From the NCBI GenBank assembly GCA_950097015.1, contig CATNEN010000007.1, forward strand, positions 1,550,001-1,614,000: a DNA stretch of 64,000 nt, written 5' to 3'. The DNA comes from Macrostomum hystrix. Lineage: Eukaryota > Platyhelminthes > Macrostomidae. The notes beneath the pieces are model-generated. The model was not told where the DNA came from and ran no database searches. It saw only the letters and a list, made by a program, of their open reading frames with translations. Of this stretch, positions 10,401-21,634 are shown piece by piece. How positions within the stretch are numbered: the stretch's first letter is position 1; each line of letters starts with the position of its first letter. The translations under genes and the position numbers were made by a program.

Positions 10401-11072
10401 TGTGAACAACATGTGACGGTGAGTTAGAGTGAATGTGAGCAACATGTGACGGTGAGTTAGAGTGAATGTGAACAACATGTGACGGTGAGTTAGAGTGAAT
10501 GTGAACAACATGTGACGGTGAGTTAGAGTGAATGTGAACAATATGTGACGGTGAGTTAGAGTGAATGTTAACAACATGTGACGGTGAGTTAGAGTGAATG
10601 TGAGCAACATGTGACGGTGAGTTAGAGTGAATGTGAACAACATGTGACGGTGAGTTAGAGTGAATGTGAACAACATGTGACGGTGAGTTAGAGTGAATGT
10701 GAACAACATGTGACGGTGAGTTAGAGTGAATGTGAACAACATGTGACGGTGAGTTAGAGTGAATGTTAACAACATGTGACGGTGAGTTAGAGTGAATGTG
10801 AACAACATGTGACGGTGAGTTAGAGTGAATGTGAACAATATGTGACGGTGAGTTAGAGTGAATGTTAACAACATGTGACGGTGAGTTAGAGTGAATGTGA
10901 ACAACATGTGACGGTGAGTTAGAGTGAATGTTAACAACATGTGACGGTGAGTTAGAGTGAATGTGAGCAACATGTGACGGTGAGTTAGAGTGAATGTGAG
11001 CAACATGTGACGGTGAGTTAGAGTGAATGTGAGCAACATGTGACGGTGAGTTAGAGTGAATGTGAGCAACAT
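7442..11072. repeat. Large 33-bp minisatellite, about 110 copies
   Basis: The unit contains AGTTAGAGTGAATGTGA, then (A/G)CAACATGTGACGGTG. The main variants are GAACAAC, GAGCAAC, GAACAATATG and GTTAACAAC, and they recur in the same order over longer stretches, which points to higher-order duplication. Two units carry the same one-base insertion (GAAGCA at 9445 and 10271), 826 bp apart, which is 25 units plus one. Because 33 is a multiple of three, very long open frames result; I do not take them as proteins. Every unit contains GGTGAGT, a consensus splice-donor word on the plus strand. Confidence 0.97.
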
Positions 11073-12530
11073 CCGCAAAAAACAAAGGCGGCTGCAATGC
11101 TTAGGCAAGCAAACGGTGTCATATTATAAGCTAGTATTCCAGATCAACGCACTAACAAATGGCTGAGTAAATTTACTTTTAGTTTTAGATTAGATTATAA
11201 TAATATTTTTTTCTTCATTTAACAGTTCAAGGTAAATAAATAAGCAATATAGCGATAACAATTATTATACGGCAGTAGTATATGATTAGGCAGATTAAGA
11301 CGGGTAGTCTGTCGTAATTAGGATGCAAAAACGAGTTAAGTCAGTCCTCAGAAAAATGGCGTACACTCGGCTGTACTTCTGTAATTCAATCAACAATGCT
11401 GGATCTGCGCTCGTAATTGAGGCGACCACTTCAGGTGAGGGTAGTTATAGTTTTGTAGAGAAAATCAATTTCAAAACCGATTTCATTTTTCACATCTAGC
11501 TTCTTTACTTCTTTCGAACTAACAGTTCACACGAAGTTCACACACGCACTACACTACTGTCTTATCGGAGGCAGTAGAGTGCAAAGAGAAAAAACTTTTT
11601 ATAAAGAAAAAGAGCAGAATAATGTATTAGCTAAATATGGCATAAAGCAGGTGAGACAGATCCGATACGAAACTACTACTGCAACAGTGCGCATCGGACA
11701 GACTGAAAATAGACCAATTTAATAGCACAAAAATACAAAGCCAAACACCGAATATGTGGCACACTTATTACCAAGGATGCATTATTAGACTACGATACGA
11801 ATAAATATAATTCCCAATTCCTTCTGACAAGCAACCCTTAAGGGATACAAACCTTAAATGAGAATTAGTCAAAAGTTTGCACTTTTTGCTTTTCATGTTA
11901 GATTCGGCGGATTCCTGGGCAGTTTCCAGTAGGCATGAATCGCAGCAAAAGCAAAACTGCTCGATTTCTAGCGGATAGAGTGAAACATTGAGTCGGTGAA
12001 CAGACAAATAGACAGGCTAGTGTGAAACTGCGGTATACGAAGTAATGAAGTGATGTCAAAGTAAAATCATGAGAGTTAGCTAGTGCGTCACATTGTGTCT
12101 AACAAACGGACAAAAAACACCTGACCTTAAACAGAATCAACAGAAGAGAAATAACAATCACTGGATGATCCAGGATCTAAACCAGAACAATGGATCAGCA
12201 GGATCATCAATTGCGCCTAGACCTATGACGATATCCCTAAAGAATTTAGTGCCAAAATAAAAGTACATATTTATCAAGTTCAGTTGACAATTTAAATTTC
12301 TATAGATATTGTCAGACACTGGGAAAAAACTGGGAAACAACAAGAGGAAACTATGCGCTGATAAAAAGTAAGAGAAAAAAACTCAACGGAGTCTGTTTTC
12401 ATTAATTCCGATTTCCCTAAGACAGTTACATACAAACAAACAACAGTTAATTAAAAAAAGCGAACTTCAAGAAATGAGTAAATCTGTCTGTCTTCTTCAT
12501 TTTCTGTTATTTAATTATTGGTGTGTTCTA
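11073..12530. other. Intergenic between the 33-bp array and COPA
   Basis: AT-rich single-copy sequence. The only coding-like item is a short ATG stretch at 11356-11434 ending in a good donor, which I could not connect to a gene. The COPA 3' UTR and polyadenylation region begins at the right end. Confidence 0.4.
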
Positions 12531-12536
12531 TTTATT
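12531..12536 (-). terminator. COPA: COPA polyadenylation signal
   Basis: AATAAA on the minus strand (TTTATT as printed) begins 34 nt after the COPA stop codon. This is suitable for a short 3' UTR. Confidence 0.6.
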
Positions 12537-12569
12537 TGCCACCAGAGGGAACTCCGAGTTTTAGCCAGC

Positions 12570-12629
12570 TCAGTGGGACTGATGCGCGCTGATCTTCAGT
12601 CCGGTCACTTCTTTGCCAATTTCGGTGCA
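12570..12629 (-). CDS. COPA: COPA exon 9 (C-terminus and stop)
   Basis: A 60-nt terminal exon after TTTTGCAG encodes [19 protein letters not shown] and then TGA. It matches the TEIG...GLRIS tail of alpha-COP in other animals. Confidence 0.9.
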   Translation of the reverse strand, partial: CTEIGKEVTGLKISAHQSH

Positions 12630-15600
12630 CTGCAAAATTCAGGCCGTAGCAATTTGATTGGAATTTGGTTCAATGAAAAAATCACTTTTTTAGAAATTCA
12701 ATTGAAATTGCACATAAAAAGGTAATTTTTTTCCATCAATTATTTTTAAAAGGATACTCACTGAAACTATAGAAAACTTCAGGAGACTCACTGAAACTAT
12801 AGAAAACTTCAGGAGACTCACTGAAACTATAGAAAACTTCAGGAGACTCACTGAAACTATAGAAAACTTCAGGAGACTCACTGAAACTATAGAAAACTTC
12901 AGGAGACTCACTGAAATCATAGAAAACTTCAGGAGACTCACTGAAACTATAGAAAACTTCAGGAGATTCACTGAAATCATAGAAAACTTCAGGAGACTCA
13001 CTGAAGCAATAGAAAACTTCAGGAGACTCACTGAAATCATAGAAAACTTCAGGAGACTCACTGAAGCTATGGAAAACTATATGTAACTACCTCATCTACT
13101 ACACGGACCATAGAAAGGTAACTTAAAGCTCACCAGAGTGACGCGGCAGAGTTGGCCGGCAAACTCTGGGGAGTAGCAGGCCCCAGACAGCGGATCTTTG
13201 ACTAAAGGTCGGCCCCTGTAGATCGGCACGTAGGAGGCGGCGCAGATGTCGAATGGATTGTGCGGATCGTAATTCAACTGCCTGGCGTCTGTTGGATTCT
13301 TTTCGCAGGTCTGCAAAATCTTGCGCGTCTCGTTGGCCACCTCGGGCTTGGGCCCGAGCTCCAATAGGCGCCTAGCGAACATGGCGGCGGTGGAGAAGTT
13401 CTGCAATTTGTAGAGAATCTTCAAAGCCGATCGCACAGTCAGCATGGTGTGGGTCGGCTGCAGATCGCAGTGGGTGAAATAGCAGGCCATCTCGGCTGAG
13501 CGAATCTCTTCAGACCGCGGCAGAGCCTTGCGGGCTAGCTCCATTTGCAGGCCGACAATGTAGTTGCGGCACACCTCGATTAACTGCTTGGCCTCGGCTA
13601 TCTCCTGAGCAATGATTCATTTGGTTTGGGTTCGATTTGAACAGGGGGTCGTCTCCCGTGTCTCGTCTCTCCCGTGTCTCGTCTCTCCCGTGTCTCATCT
13701 CTCCCGTGTCTCATCTCTCCCGTGTCTCATCTCTCCCGTGTCTCATCTCTCCCGTGTCTCGTCTCTCCCGTGTCTCGTCTCTCCCGTGTCTCGTCTCTCC
13801 CGTGTCTCATCTCTCCCGTGTCTCGTCTCTCGTCTCTCCCGTGTCTCCCGTGTCTCATCTCTCCCGTGTCTCGTCTCTCGTCTCTCCCGTGTCTCATCTC
13901 TCCCGTGTCTCGTCTCTCCCGTGTCTCATCTCTCCCGTGTCTCGTCTCTCTCCTGGGGCAGCTCACCTGATTGCTGGTTACCACAAGCATTAGTACGCCT
14001 TGTAGGCACTGACGAAATCGTTCGACAGCTTCGGCAAAGTTGCCACGCGTGGTCAACCCGTAGGCTGTCTGCAGCCGGTCCAGGAGCTGACGGAGGCGAA
14101 CGCCAACAGCCGGCAGGCCGCCGCCGCCGCCACGCTGACCGCCGCTGCCAGTCTCTTTCCAATTGCGCAGCGGGGCCACAAACAGCGGCGGAGCTCCGGC
14201 CAGCGTGGGCAGGCAGGCCCTAGAGCGGGCGTAGGCCGACACGAACAAAGGCTTCAGTGGCTCGAAGCGGGAAACGCCAATCTAGATGCCGGCGGGTGAC
14301 AATGGCAGTGAAATTCTATTCAAAGCTGACTGGCAATAAGAGTGAAATTTAATGCCATTCATTTTGTTTTTACCTGCTGAGCCAGCAGCCTCATCGCTGA
14401 CTCCCAGCTGCCGGCGGCCGCATGATCAGCCGCCAACTGCGAGCCGGCCGTCCAGACCTGCTTGGCCGGCGGTCCGCGCACCGGCGGCACGTAGCCACCG
14501 GCGGCGCCTGCGCTGGCGTCGTGACCAGCCGCATCTGCCGGCAGGTCCAGATCATCGTCGACCTCCCAGCCGTCGCCCTCCTCGGCTTCAGCGTCCGAGC
14601 CGGCCTTGGCTGCGCCGGCCTTTGCCTCCTCATCTTCGTCGTCGTCGCCCCAGCCGCTGCCGGCGTCGACTTCTTCGACTTCAACAGCGGCCACGGCTGA
14701 TGCCGCCGGAGCGTCGGTGCCAGTCGAGCCGACAGCTGGAGCACCGCCGCCGCCGCCTCTGGCGCGCATGGCGGCCTCGAAGAAGTCCTTAGTAACAGTT
14801 AGCAAAGGCCAATTGGCATCCTGACTACGCAGCGGACACGGCGGCTGCAGCAGGCTGGCATTGGGGGCCGGCTCAGCTGCCAGAGAAGTGTCGTCGCCTT
14901 CGTTGCGCAGTCCGTGCGTAGCCGCAGTGAGCGCAGCCAGGCCAGTTTGGCCGCATGTGCGGAGGACGCGAACACGTTCGGATACGTCGCCGAGTAGCAG
15001 AGCCATCTGGAAGTGGCCGCTAGTGTCCTTGCGAATCTCGGCTATGCGCATCATCTTGCGCAGCTTGTCCAACTGGCCGCTGATGAGGTAGAGGAAGGCC
15101 AGCTTGTCAAAGTTCTTAGTGCGCTGATAGGCCATCTCAACCATCTGGTGGTTGCCGTGGGCCAGAGCCAGCTCGCCCAGGCGCTCCCAGCACTGCTTGT
15201 CGTCTAGGGCGCGGGCGCTCTCCAAGGCGGCGTCAAGATTGCCGCATTCAACGGCCAGGCCGAATCTGGTGCGCTCGTCCTTAACAAAATGAAGCGCCAC
15301 TTCCGGGTAGCCTTTGCGCTGCAGATAGGCAATGAGCGCCTGGCCAACCAGCTTGGCGTGCCGGACCATGTGCAGGACCTCTTCGTATTTGCGATTCACT
15401 AGGGCCAGTTTGAACCGGTATTCGGTTGGATCGATGCCTAGAACGCGGGGCACGCATTCCCGATCCAGACAGTAGACAGAGGTGCCTGAATGAAGGGTTG
15501 GATAATCTTATGACTGATTTAGACAAATTTGTAAGGTTGCATTCAGCCTTTTAAACTAAAGCTTCAATTAGACACATATAATGGAGAGACAACCAGAACG

Positions 15601-18600
15601 GGCATCTAGAACAGACAGACATATAGAACAGACAGACATCTAGAACAGATCTACAAATCTAGAACAGAAATAGATCTAGAACAGACAGATCTAGAACAGA
15701 CAGATCCAGAACAGACAGAGATCTAGAACAGAGATCTAGAACAGACAGAGATCTAGAACAGACAGAGATCTAGAACAGACAGAGATCTAGAACAGAAAGA
15801 GATCTAGAACAGACAGATATCTAGAACAGACAGACATCTAGAACAGACAGACATCTAGAACAGACACCCATCTAGAACAGACAGACATCTAGAACGGACA
15901 GACATCTAGAACAAACGGTCATCTAGAACAAACTGACAATTGGACCAGAAAAACACCTTGCCAAGACAAACACATAGCAGAGAGACACTCAGAGCAGAAC
16001 AGAAACAAATTTAAACTGCTCACCCTTGACGCGAGTGAGATAGATGGGCACATCAAGAGTCCTGATGATGCCGTTGTCACCGGAGCTAAGCAGATACTTG
16101 ATGTGGTTAGCGGTGGTGTACAAGAGTACACCGGAGTCATCCCAGGCGGCGCTCTTCACCCGGACGCTCTCCTGCACAGTGCATAGGGTGGCCAACTTGC
16201 GATCGCACAGTGTGACAGTCAGCTTGGAGATCAGGGCCACGTTGGACATGTCGTTGGACCAGATGGCTTGACGGACCTGTAGAAAATATACAAAACTGAT
16301 TTGAGTCTGTACTCAATATTTAGAAATTGAGAATTAATATTCAGGTTGGATTAACAGTAGAACTATCAAGGGGGTAGTTCCCCCCAATGACAATTTTTTG
16401 TGCTGCACCCGAACGGAGCAACGCAAGCACACGAAACTTAAGAACACGGTCCAACTTTTTCTGTGCATCTTCTGAAACAAAAATCACGTCGCCAGCTCTT
16501 CAGACCGTCTAGATATTCAATGGTTCTGGTGATTTTTCCCATAAGCGCTAGTGTATTTCATACACCCCTAAACACGAATAGGCAATGCGCCTCAGTGCGG
16601 CCTTGCCAGGCCTTCAAAATTTATCAGCAAGTCACCGGTCTGTGCCTGCATCATCTCCGTCTTCGGCGGTCACCTACCTTTATCTAGACGGACTGCTGGA
16701 CCTTCAAGGGCTACAACAGTTGGAAATAGACCACTATGGACACCCTGACGCGAATTTTTCCAATTTCACTGATCAAGCCTAAATATTAGGCGCAGCTCAA
16801 CCACAGTACACAATGGCACAGTCTGTCAACCAATCGGTCACTACCCAACGCTGTTAGCATTCAGGCGCTGCCAAAAAATCCCCCTTGGTATAAAAACAGG
16901 CGGCAAAATGGCTTGGCAGTCCTTCTTTTAAGGATCTGTATAAAAATAATTGACTATTATCCACCCAGTATTATGTATTCGACATCACTAACCTGAGTAG
17001 CCTTCACTGAGTTCAGAGCTCGCTTCTGCTGCACATCGTACAGAGATACAGTGTCTGGCTCTTTAACAAGCAGGCAGCCAGTTCCAGCGTAGAAAATCTC
17101 TTCGGCATTGGGCAGCTGGAACTTCTTTGACACTTCGTTGCGCATGTTTTTCACAGACAGAGTGTGGCCTTTGTCCAGCACGGCAAAACGATTGCGCGCC
17201 ACCCAGACAGCGTTTAGGCCGGACGAGCGCTTGGAATCGGCCGAATCGGCCGCGGAATCGGACGAAGCGTCGCGCGGCAAAATGTGCAACTCGTAAGTCG
17301 AATTGTCCGGATTGGAGCTGCGACAGCCCAATAGTACGGCATTTTCGGCCGGATTGAACGACAAGCTAGTGTAGTTGTTGGACTTTTTCGGCAGCTGCAG
17401 CACAGGCTGATCTTTGTTTGTGTTCAGATCCAATCGGCGCAGGGTCTTCTGCTTCACGTAGAGCAGACAGTTCTCGTGAATCTAAAGAAAATTATGAATG
17501 AGTGACAAGCTAGTCAAGAGTAGTAGCTAAACCAAATAGAGAGACAACTTAACTCATACAAAATGGAATACTCAGTCTACGGATTTTAGAGCAGTAACTA
17601 ATCAAACTGAGGAACTGGGAGTGACAACTGCTAAGCTTGGGGGTATCTAAAGCTTAGCTGCTGCCTTGAAAAACTCCTTCAATTAAAGTGTCTCTACCCG
17701 CCCCAACTTACAGAGTAGGCGGGTCTCTCCCGCTCCAGCTTGAAGATGACCATGCCGTTGTCGTGCCCGGCTGCGAACAAATTCAGCGACGGATGAGCCG
17801 TCATGATCCAGAAGCGATCATTGTCGCGACGAAATGTCTGGACGCAGGTCCGCTTGGCCATGTCCCAGACGCGGATGCTTTTATCCTCGCTGTTGCTAAG
17901 CATGAGCTCCTGGCGCGGATGGAAGATGGCGCATGACACATTATTGTAGTGACCTCGGCAGGTGTCTAATTCCCAGGCCTTGCTGTCGTTCATGCGCCAC
18001 AGCTTCACCTGGCGATCGTCCGCAGCGCTAACAATTACGGGCATTGTGGGATGAAACATAACCCAGTTGACGCCGCGATCGTGGCCTTCTAGCACGTGCT
18101 TCACAATGGCGTCGGTGGTGCCAAATAGGTCGGTGTGGCCGGGACCCTTGGAGGTGAAGAGAAAATAAAGTTTTTCCTTTTTGGCCTTGCCTGAGGTTTA
18201 GTGTTAGTTTTTTGTGCACTTGATAACAATATTAAAAAAACTCACCTGCATTCCGCCGCCCCTGTAGCCGCCAATATCGTCGTGTCCGCCAAGGCCAGGC
18301 GCAACATTTTTCTTCCTCAGGCCGCTAATATCCCAAACTCGAATGGTTTGATCAAGGCTAGCGCTGACCACCAAATCTTCGCTAGGATGAAACTGGGCGC
18401 ACATAACGTAGTGACTGTGGCCAGTGAGCACACAGATAGCTGTGCGAGCCTGCCAGTTCCACACGCGAATCGTCTGATCATCGGACGCTGATAGAATCCA
18501 AGGATATTCGTGATGAAAGAAGGTGGTGCGAATGTAGTCCAGGTGACCCAATAGGGTGAACAGGCATTTGCGCTGCTTGTAATTCCACACTTTGATCTTA

Positions 18601-20530
18601 TAATCATCGCCGCCAGATACAAACAGTGGCTGATTGCCGTGGAAGTGAATGCCACGCACTGGGCCTTCGTGTTCGTCAAACTTTTCAATTAGGGTGCGCA
18701 TGCGATAGTCCCACAGCTGGATGATGCCATTGTGCAGGGAGCACAGAATCCATGGACGCTTGGGATGGAATGAAATGCCTGCGGGTGGGAGTTTGTAAAC
18801 AAAAATGCTTTGAAGAGTCTAGAAATATAAGAATCTATTGAAACAAAAAAAGTGCATAACAAACAATAATACAAGAAAAAAATCGGATTCAAGCATTCAA
18901 AAGAATTTAATTTAAGATAAACACTATTTGTAACTAATGCATACTAATGTGTATACTATGGTAATATTCACGTTATATGACTGAGTTTTGTTATCACATT
19001 GATTTACATTTTACGAAATTCTAAGTTAAAAAAATAAAAACAACATCAAATTTTTAGTATGGCTGACTGACAAAGTGGAGACAATGCAACAACTCATATA
19101 GGAACAATTGGTTTTTATTTCAATTAAGGATTATAAGGATGTCTGGGTGCTAGAAAATAGTTTTGATTTAAATGTATTTTATGCAAAAGCACCACAATTT
19201 TATGCTAATTATTTGTTTTCTTAGTGTAATACTTTCATTGTAGGCAGTTTGCTATAGCTTGAATTAGGCTTGCTTAAGAAAGGAAAATATAAATCTAATA
19301 TAAGTAAGTTAACACAAGGAACATGTCAATGCATTGTTAGTCATAGCCTTTTTTGAGGAACTATTTATTCACTAGGCCAATAATTTCAAAATAATCATAG
19401 AGGTTAGACAGGATCACCTATACTAATGTTTTCGATCATAATTCAATTTATTCTTTAATTTTAATATGTTAAATCTTGAAGAATTGTGTCAGGCTACAGC
19501 TATTAAAAAAATTAAAACTGGTTAACAAACCTTTTAAGTATAGACTTTTTTATATATAAACAAGCAAGTTAAGCACATACATAAATTTAAATTTTAGGCA
19601 TACTTCTCAAATAGTTTGTTTAACTATTTTTCTGTTTTTTTTGCACTTACTCCACTTGAGAAGCTAATTCAGCATGTGTAGATATCCACGGGTAATTTAA
19701 ATAGTAAAATTAACAACTTAGTTTTTTGCTCTTTTTTTCTGTCTTTATTAACAATTCCTAACAATGCTTCCTAACAACAAGTTTCACTAAGACTTATTGG
19801 TTAATAGTCTCTAATAGCAATAACTCAGCAGCAAGAACATAAGTCTGAGTGCTCATACTTCCCCTCTCCTTCTAGCCTAAAGTCATCCATTTGGGCTATA
19901 GACACTCACAGACACCAGTGCCATGTCAGACAAACACGGTTACTATGTTTTCGCACAAATTTGAAATTAAAAAAATTCTTGAAACTTAATATTGTTAGGA
20001 ATTGTTAGATACAGAAACATGCTTGATTTTACTATTTAAATAGCTTGGGGAATGTCTAAACATGCTAAAATTAGCTTTTCAGGTGAAGAAATTGCAAAAA
20101 CAGAAAATAATTTTACTAAGCTTTTATAATATTTATAATACTAAATTTTATAATAATGCCTACACTTATATCCATGTAGAAAAAAGTTATTATTAAAACA
20201 TATTTTTGGATAATTGTTATTTGTTTTGCTCAAAAAAACTTATAAATTCTGTAACAATTACTGATTAGCTCTGTAATTCATTACATTCTACTTTAAAAAC
20301 CTATGATTTAAAGAGTGATTTGGTACAATTATAATTTTATATTTTGCAATATAGCTTATTTTTAGTGTAGTTTATGTGCTTAATAAAATAAATATGATTT
20401 AGGTCAATACCAGTTGTATACAGTTGTATACAGTTGTATACAGTATACAAACAGTTTTTTCTATTCGCAAAAATACTTTAATGAACTTACCCTTAACTCG
20501 AGCCGACTTAGACTCAAATTTTGATAGCAT
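12570..20530 (-). CDS. COPA: Coatomer subunit alpha (alpha-COP), complete, nine exons
   Basis: Alpha-COP is the WD40 scaffold of the COPI coat, which returns dilysine-tagged cargo from Golgi to ER. Exons: 20530-20491, 18778-18246, 18146-17712, 17481-16993, 16276-16024, 15485-14374, 14281-13967, 13604-13134, 12629-12570. They total 3708 nt in one frame, giving 1235 residues, against 1224 in human from memory. Every junction keeps frame with GT-AG borders. The N-terminus [14 protein letters not shown], the WD40 propeller (about 1-300, with [15 protein letters not shown] and [11 protein letters not shown]), the WD-associated region (about 340-770), an acidic linker (about 830-900) and the conserved C-terminal domain ([30 protein letters not shown]) all match the family. 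The gene ends at a TGA after QSH. Introns 1, 5, 7 and 8 carry tandem repeats, and intron 1 also holds a MITE. Confidence 0.97.
12754..13080. repeat. 30-bp minisatellite in COPA intron 8
   Basis: About eleven copies of a unit with the core AGGAGACTCACTGAAACTAT. The array starts about 55 nt from the intron 8 donor at 13133. Only a few point variants (ATCAT, AGCAAT) are seen, so it is young. Confidence 0.95.
13134..13604 (-). CDS. COPA: COPA exon 8 (C-terminal domain, epsilon-COP binding)
   Basis: Residues 1060-1216, with [48 protein letters not shown] and the cysteine-bearing SGACYSPEF. The donor is GTGAGC at 13133. Confidence 0.95.
13655..13950. repeat. 16-bp minisatellite in COPA intron 7
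   Basis: About 18 copies of CTCTCCCGTGTCTC(A/G)T fill most of the intron. The array begins about 15 nt inside the donor at 13966. Read as RNA on the gene strand it is purine-rich. Confidence 0.95.
13967..14281 (-). CDS. COPA: COPA exon 7 (C-terminal domain, first part)
   Basis: Residues 955-1059: [20 protein letters not shown] to VTSNQ. A Gly-rich loop ([11 protein letters not shown]) replaces a shorter loop in vertebrates. Phase 0 on both sides. Confidence 0.93.
14374..15485 (-). CDS. COPA: COPA exon 6 (helical solenoid and acidic linker)
   Basis: This is the longest exon at 1112 nt (residues 584-954). It encodes [41 protein letters not shown] and an Ala/Gly/Glu/Asp-rich linker, then the start of the C-terminal domain. 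Its GC content is clearly higher than that of the flanking introns. Confidence 0.95.
15597..15945. repeat. 17-bp minisatellite in COPA intron 5
   Basis: About 20 copies of ACATCTAGAACAGACAG, most with an internal TCTAGA palindrome. It begins about 78 nt from the intron 5 donor at 16023. Confidence 0.93.
16024..16276 (-). CDS. COPA: COPA exon 5
   Basis: Residues 500-583, with the conserved [24 protein letters not shown] and [17 protein letters not shown]. The acceptor is TACAG and the donor GTGAGC. It ends in phase 1. Confidence 0.95.
16277..16992. other. COPA intron 4, no repeat found
   Basis: This 716-nt intron has no tandem array. Its middle (about 16350-16900) is more GC-balanced than other introns here and could be an old insertion, but I found no terminal repeats or coding remnant. 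Confidence 0.5.
16993..17481 (-). CDS. COPA: COPA exon 4 (start of the WD-associated region)
   Basis: Residues 337-499, including [32 protein letters not shown] and [13 protein letters not shown]. The acceptor is TTTAG and the donor GTTAGT. It carries a short lineage-specific Asp/Ser-rich insert ([13 protein letters not shown]). Confidence 0.95.
17712..18146 (-). CDS. COPA: COPA exon 3 (end of the WD40 propeller)
   Basis: The acceptor follows a pyrimidine-rich tract ending CCAAG. Its phase rules out an alternative AG about 30 nt upstream. It encodes residues 192-336 with EGHDRGVNW and [20 protein letters not shown]. The donor is GTAAGT at 17711. Confidence 0.94.
18246..18778 (-). CDS. COPA: COPA exon 2 (WD40 repeats 1-4)
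   Basis: The acceptor CGCAG is at 18779 and the donor GTGAG at 18245. It encodes residues 14-191 and ends in phase 0 after a Gly-rich loop (RGGGMQ). That loop is the region that differs most between species. Confidence 0.95.
19530..20190. mobile_element. MITE-like foldback element, copy A (COPA intron 1)
   Basis: Long imperfect inverted repeats face each other. A perfect 17-bp inner pair (TAACAATTCCTAACAAT, 19749-19765, against its complement at 19991-20007) is extended outward by alignable blocks: TTTAAATAGTAAAAT, AGCTAATT near 19665 and 20070, and GGCAT near 19597 with ATGCC near 20157. The centre carries ATACTTCCCCTC. A diverged copy lies at about 41.4-42.1 kb. There is no coding sequence, so it is non-autonomous; borders are approximate and I did not find a target duplication. 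Confidence 0.6.
20409..20446. repeat. Short 12-bp tandem repeat in COPA intron 1
   Basis: Three copies of CAGTTGTATACA plus a partial one lie about 44 nt from the exon 1 donor at 20490. It is small, but its position matches the donor-proximal arrays in other introns. Confidence 0.8.
20491..20530 (-). CDS. COPA: COPA exon 1
   Basis: This 40-nt exon encodes the first 13 residues from the ATG at 20530, plus the first base of Gly14. The donor GTAAGT follows at 20490. It is too short to stand out on its own and was found from the invariant alpha-COP start. Confidence 0.92.
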
Positions 20531-21006
20531 TTCCGACTTGTGGTCAGAAATACAAATGTCAAGAAAAATGAAAGTTATATAAAGTTAAAATAACTTTTTT
20601 TTTATTTTATAAGTTTGCTAGAAACCTTATGTAATACTACTCTGTTGAGAAGCGAAGATATTGTAAAAGTATGTGACGCAGACAGACAAACTTGCAGTCT
20701 TAATCAAGTGATGTGTCAGCAAACGAAAAAATTCAAGTTTATTGCATTCATTGTGCTATTTTTGTCCTTAATGATGAATAATAACGTATTTGTTTCTTTT
20801 TTTCTTTTCTTTCTATAATATTACATTGCAGTTACTACATTAACATGGATTATTTATTTAACTGACGAAAACACCGTAAAGATAATGCTTGGCTAATGAC
20901 ATTATTTACGTGTTAAAACATCAAGATGCAACAAAAAAGTACACACTAGCAATCTTAAAAAGCCAGTTCATTTTGCGGCTGTGGCAAATTAATGTGGAAA
21001 AATATA
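20531..21006. other. COPA upstream region
   Basis: AT-rich sequence between the COPA start codon and the first Helitron. It probably contains the COPA promoter and 5' UTR. I see no convincing TATA or initiator element. Confidence 0.4.
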
Positions 21007-21634
21007 TCCACTATACTAAAAATGAAATGGTTGGTTGGTTGGTTGGTTGGTTGGTTGGTTGTAATTGATTTTCTCCCGAACGGCTCAACCGATTTTCACC
21101 ATTTCTTCACCAAAAGATGCCAAATATGGGGACAATTATACACGTATTTTTATTAAGCTTAACTTTATTGCTAAAGGGATTAAATATTCGAAAAACATGA
21201 TTTTTCAAAGGTCAAACCATCTTGGCCTATTGAGAATTTTACTCACTGCCGCTGAATTAGAATTGCATCGTCAAATTGCGCAACAACCCCTAGCTGATTG
21301 AATTTGAAGCCTGCACTCTGGAGACAAATGGGAAATAAATGTACACAACCAACCGCGAGACTGAGTGTACTCTATTTTCTTACTTCATTGTACAAAGCCA
21401 GAACTTTGAGAATTCATTTTATAAGGCTGATTTTTGCACCCACTAACCAACAGTCGGAATAGCCGATGTGTAGGCACTAGGAATAGGTTAGGCTAGGCTA
21501 GGGTTCGATTCTGCACTGCGTCAAATCATTTAGACTAATTTTCAGCCAGTAGTGATTGAAGATTTTTTTAATTTATTTTTTTCATTTCGTAAATAAAATA
21601 TCATAAATCATAGCACACCGGCAAAAAAAGATTT

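Noticed and set aside
7177..11108. Very long minus-strand open frames of an 11-residue repeat (up to 747 codons)
   Set aside because: A 33-bp unit without stop codons gives open frames automatically. One-base insertions shift the frame to another equally open one, and there is no unique coding sequence on either side.
14352..14824. Plus-strand Arg/Pro/Ser-rich open frames opposite COPA exon 6
   Set aside because: They are antisense shadows of the GC-rich acidic linker of COPA, which is firmly supported on the minus strand.
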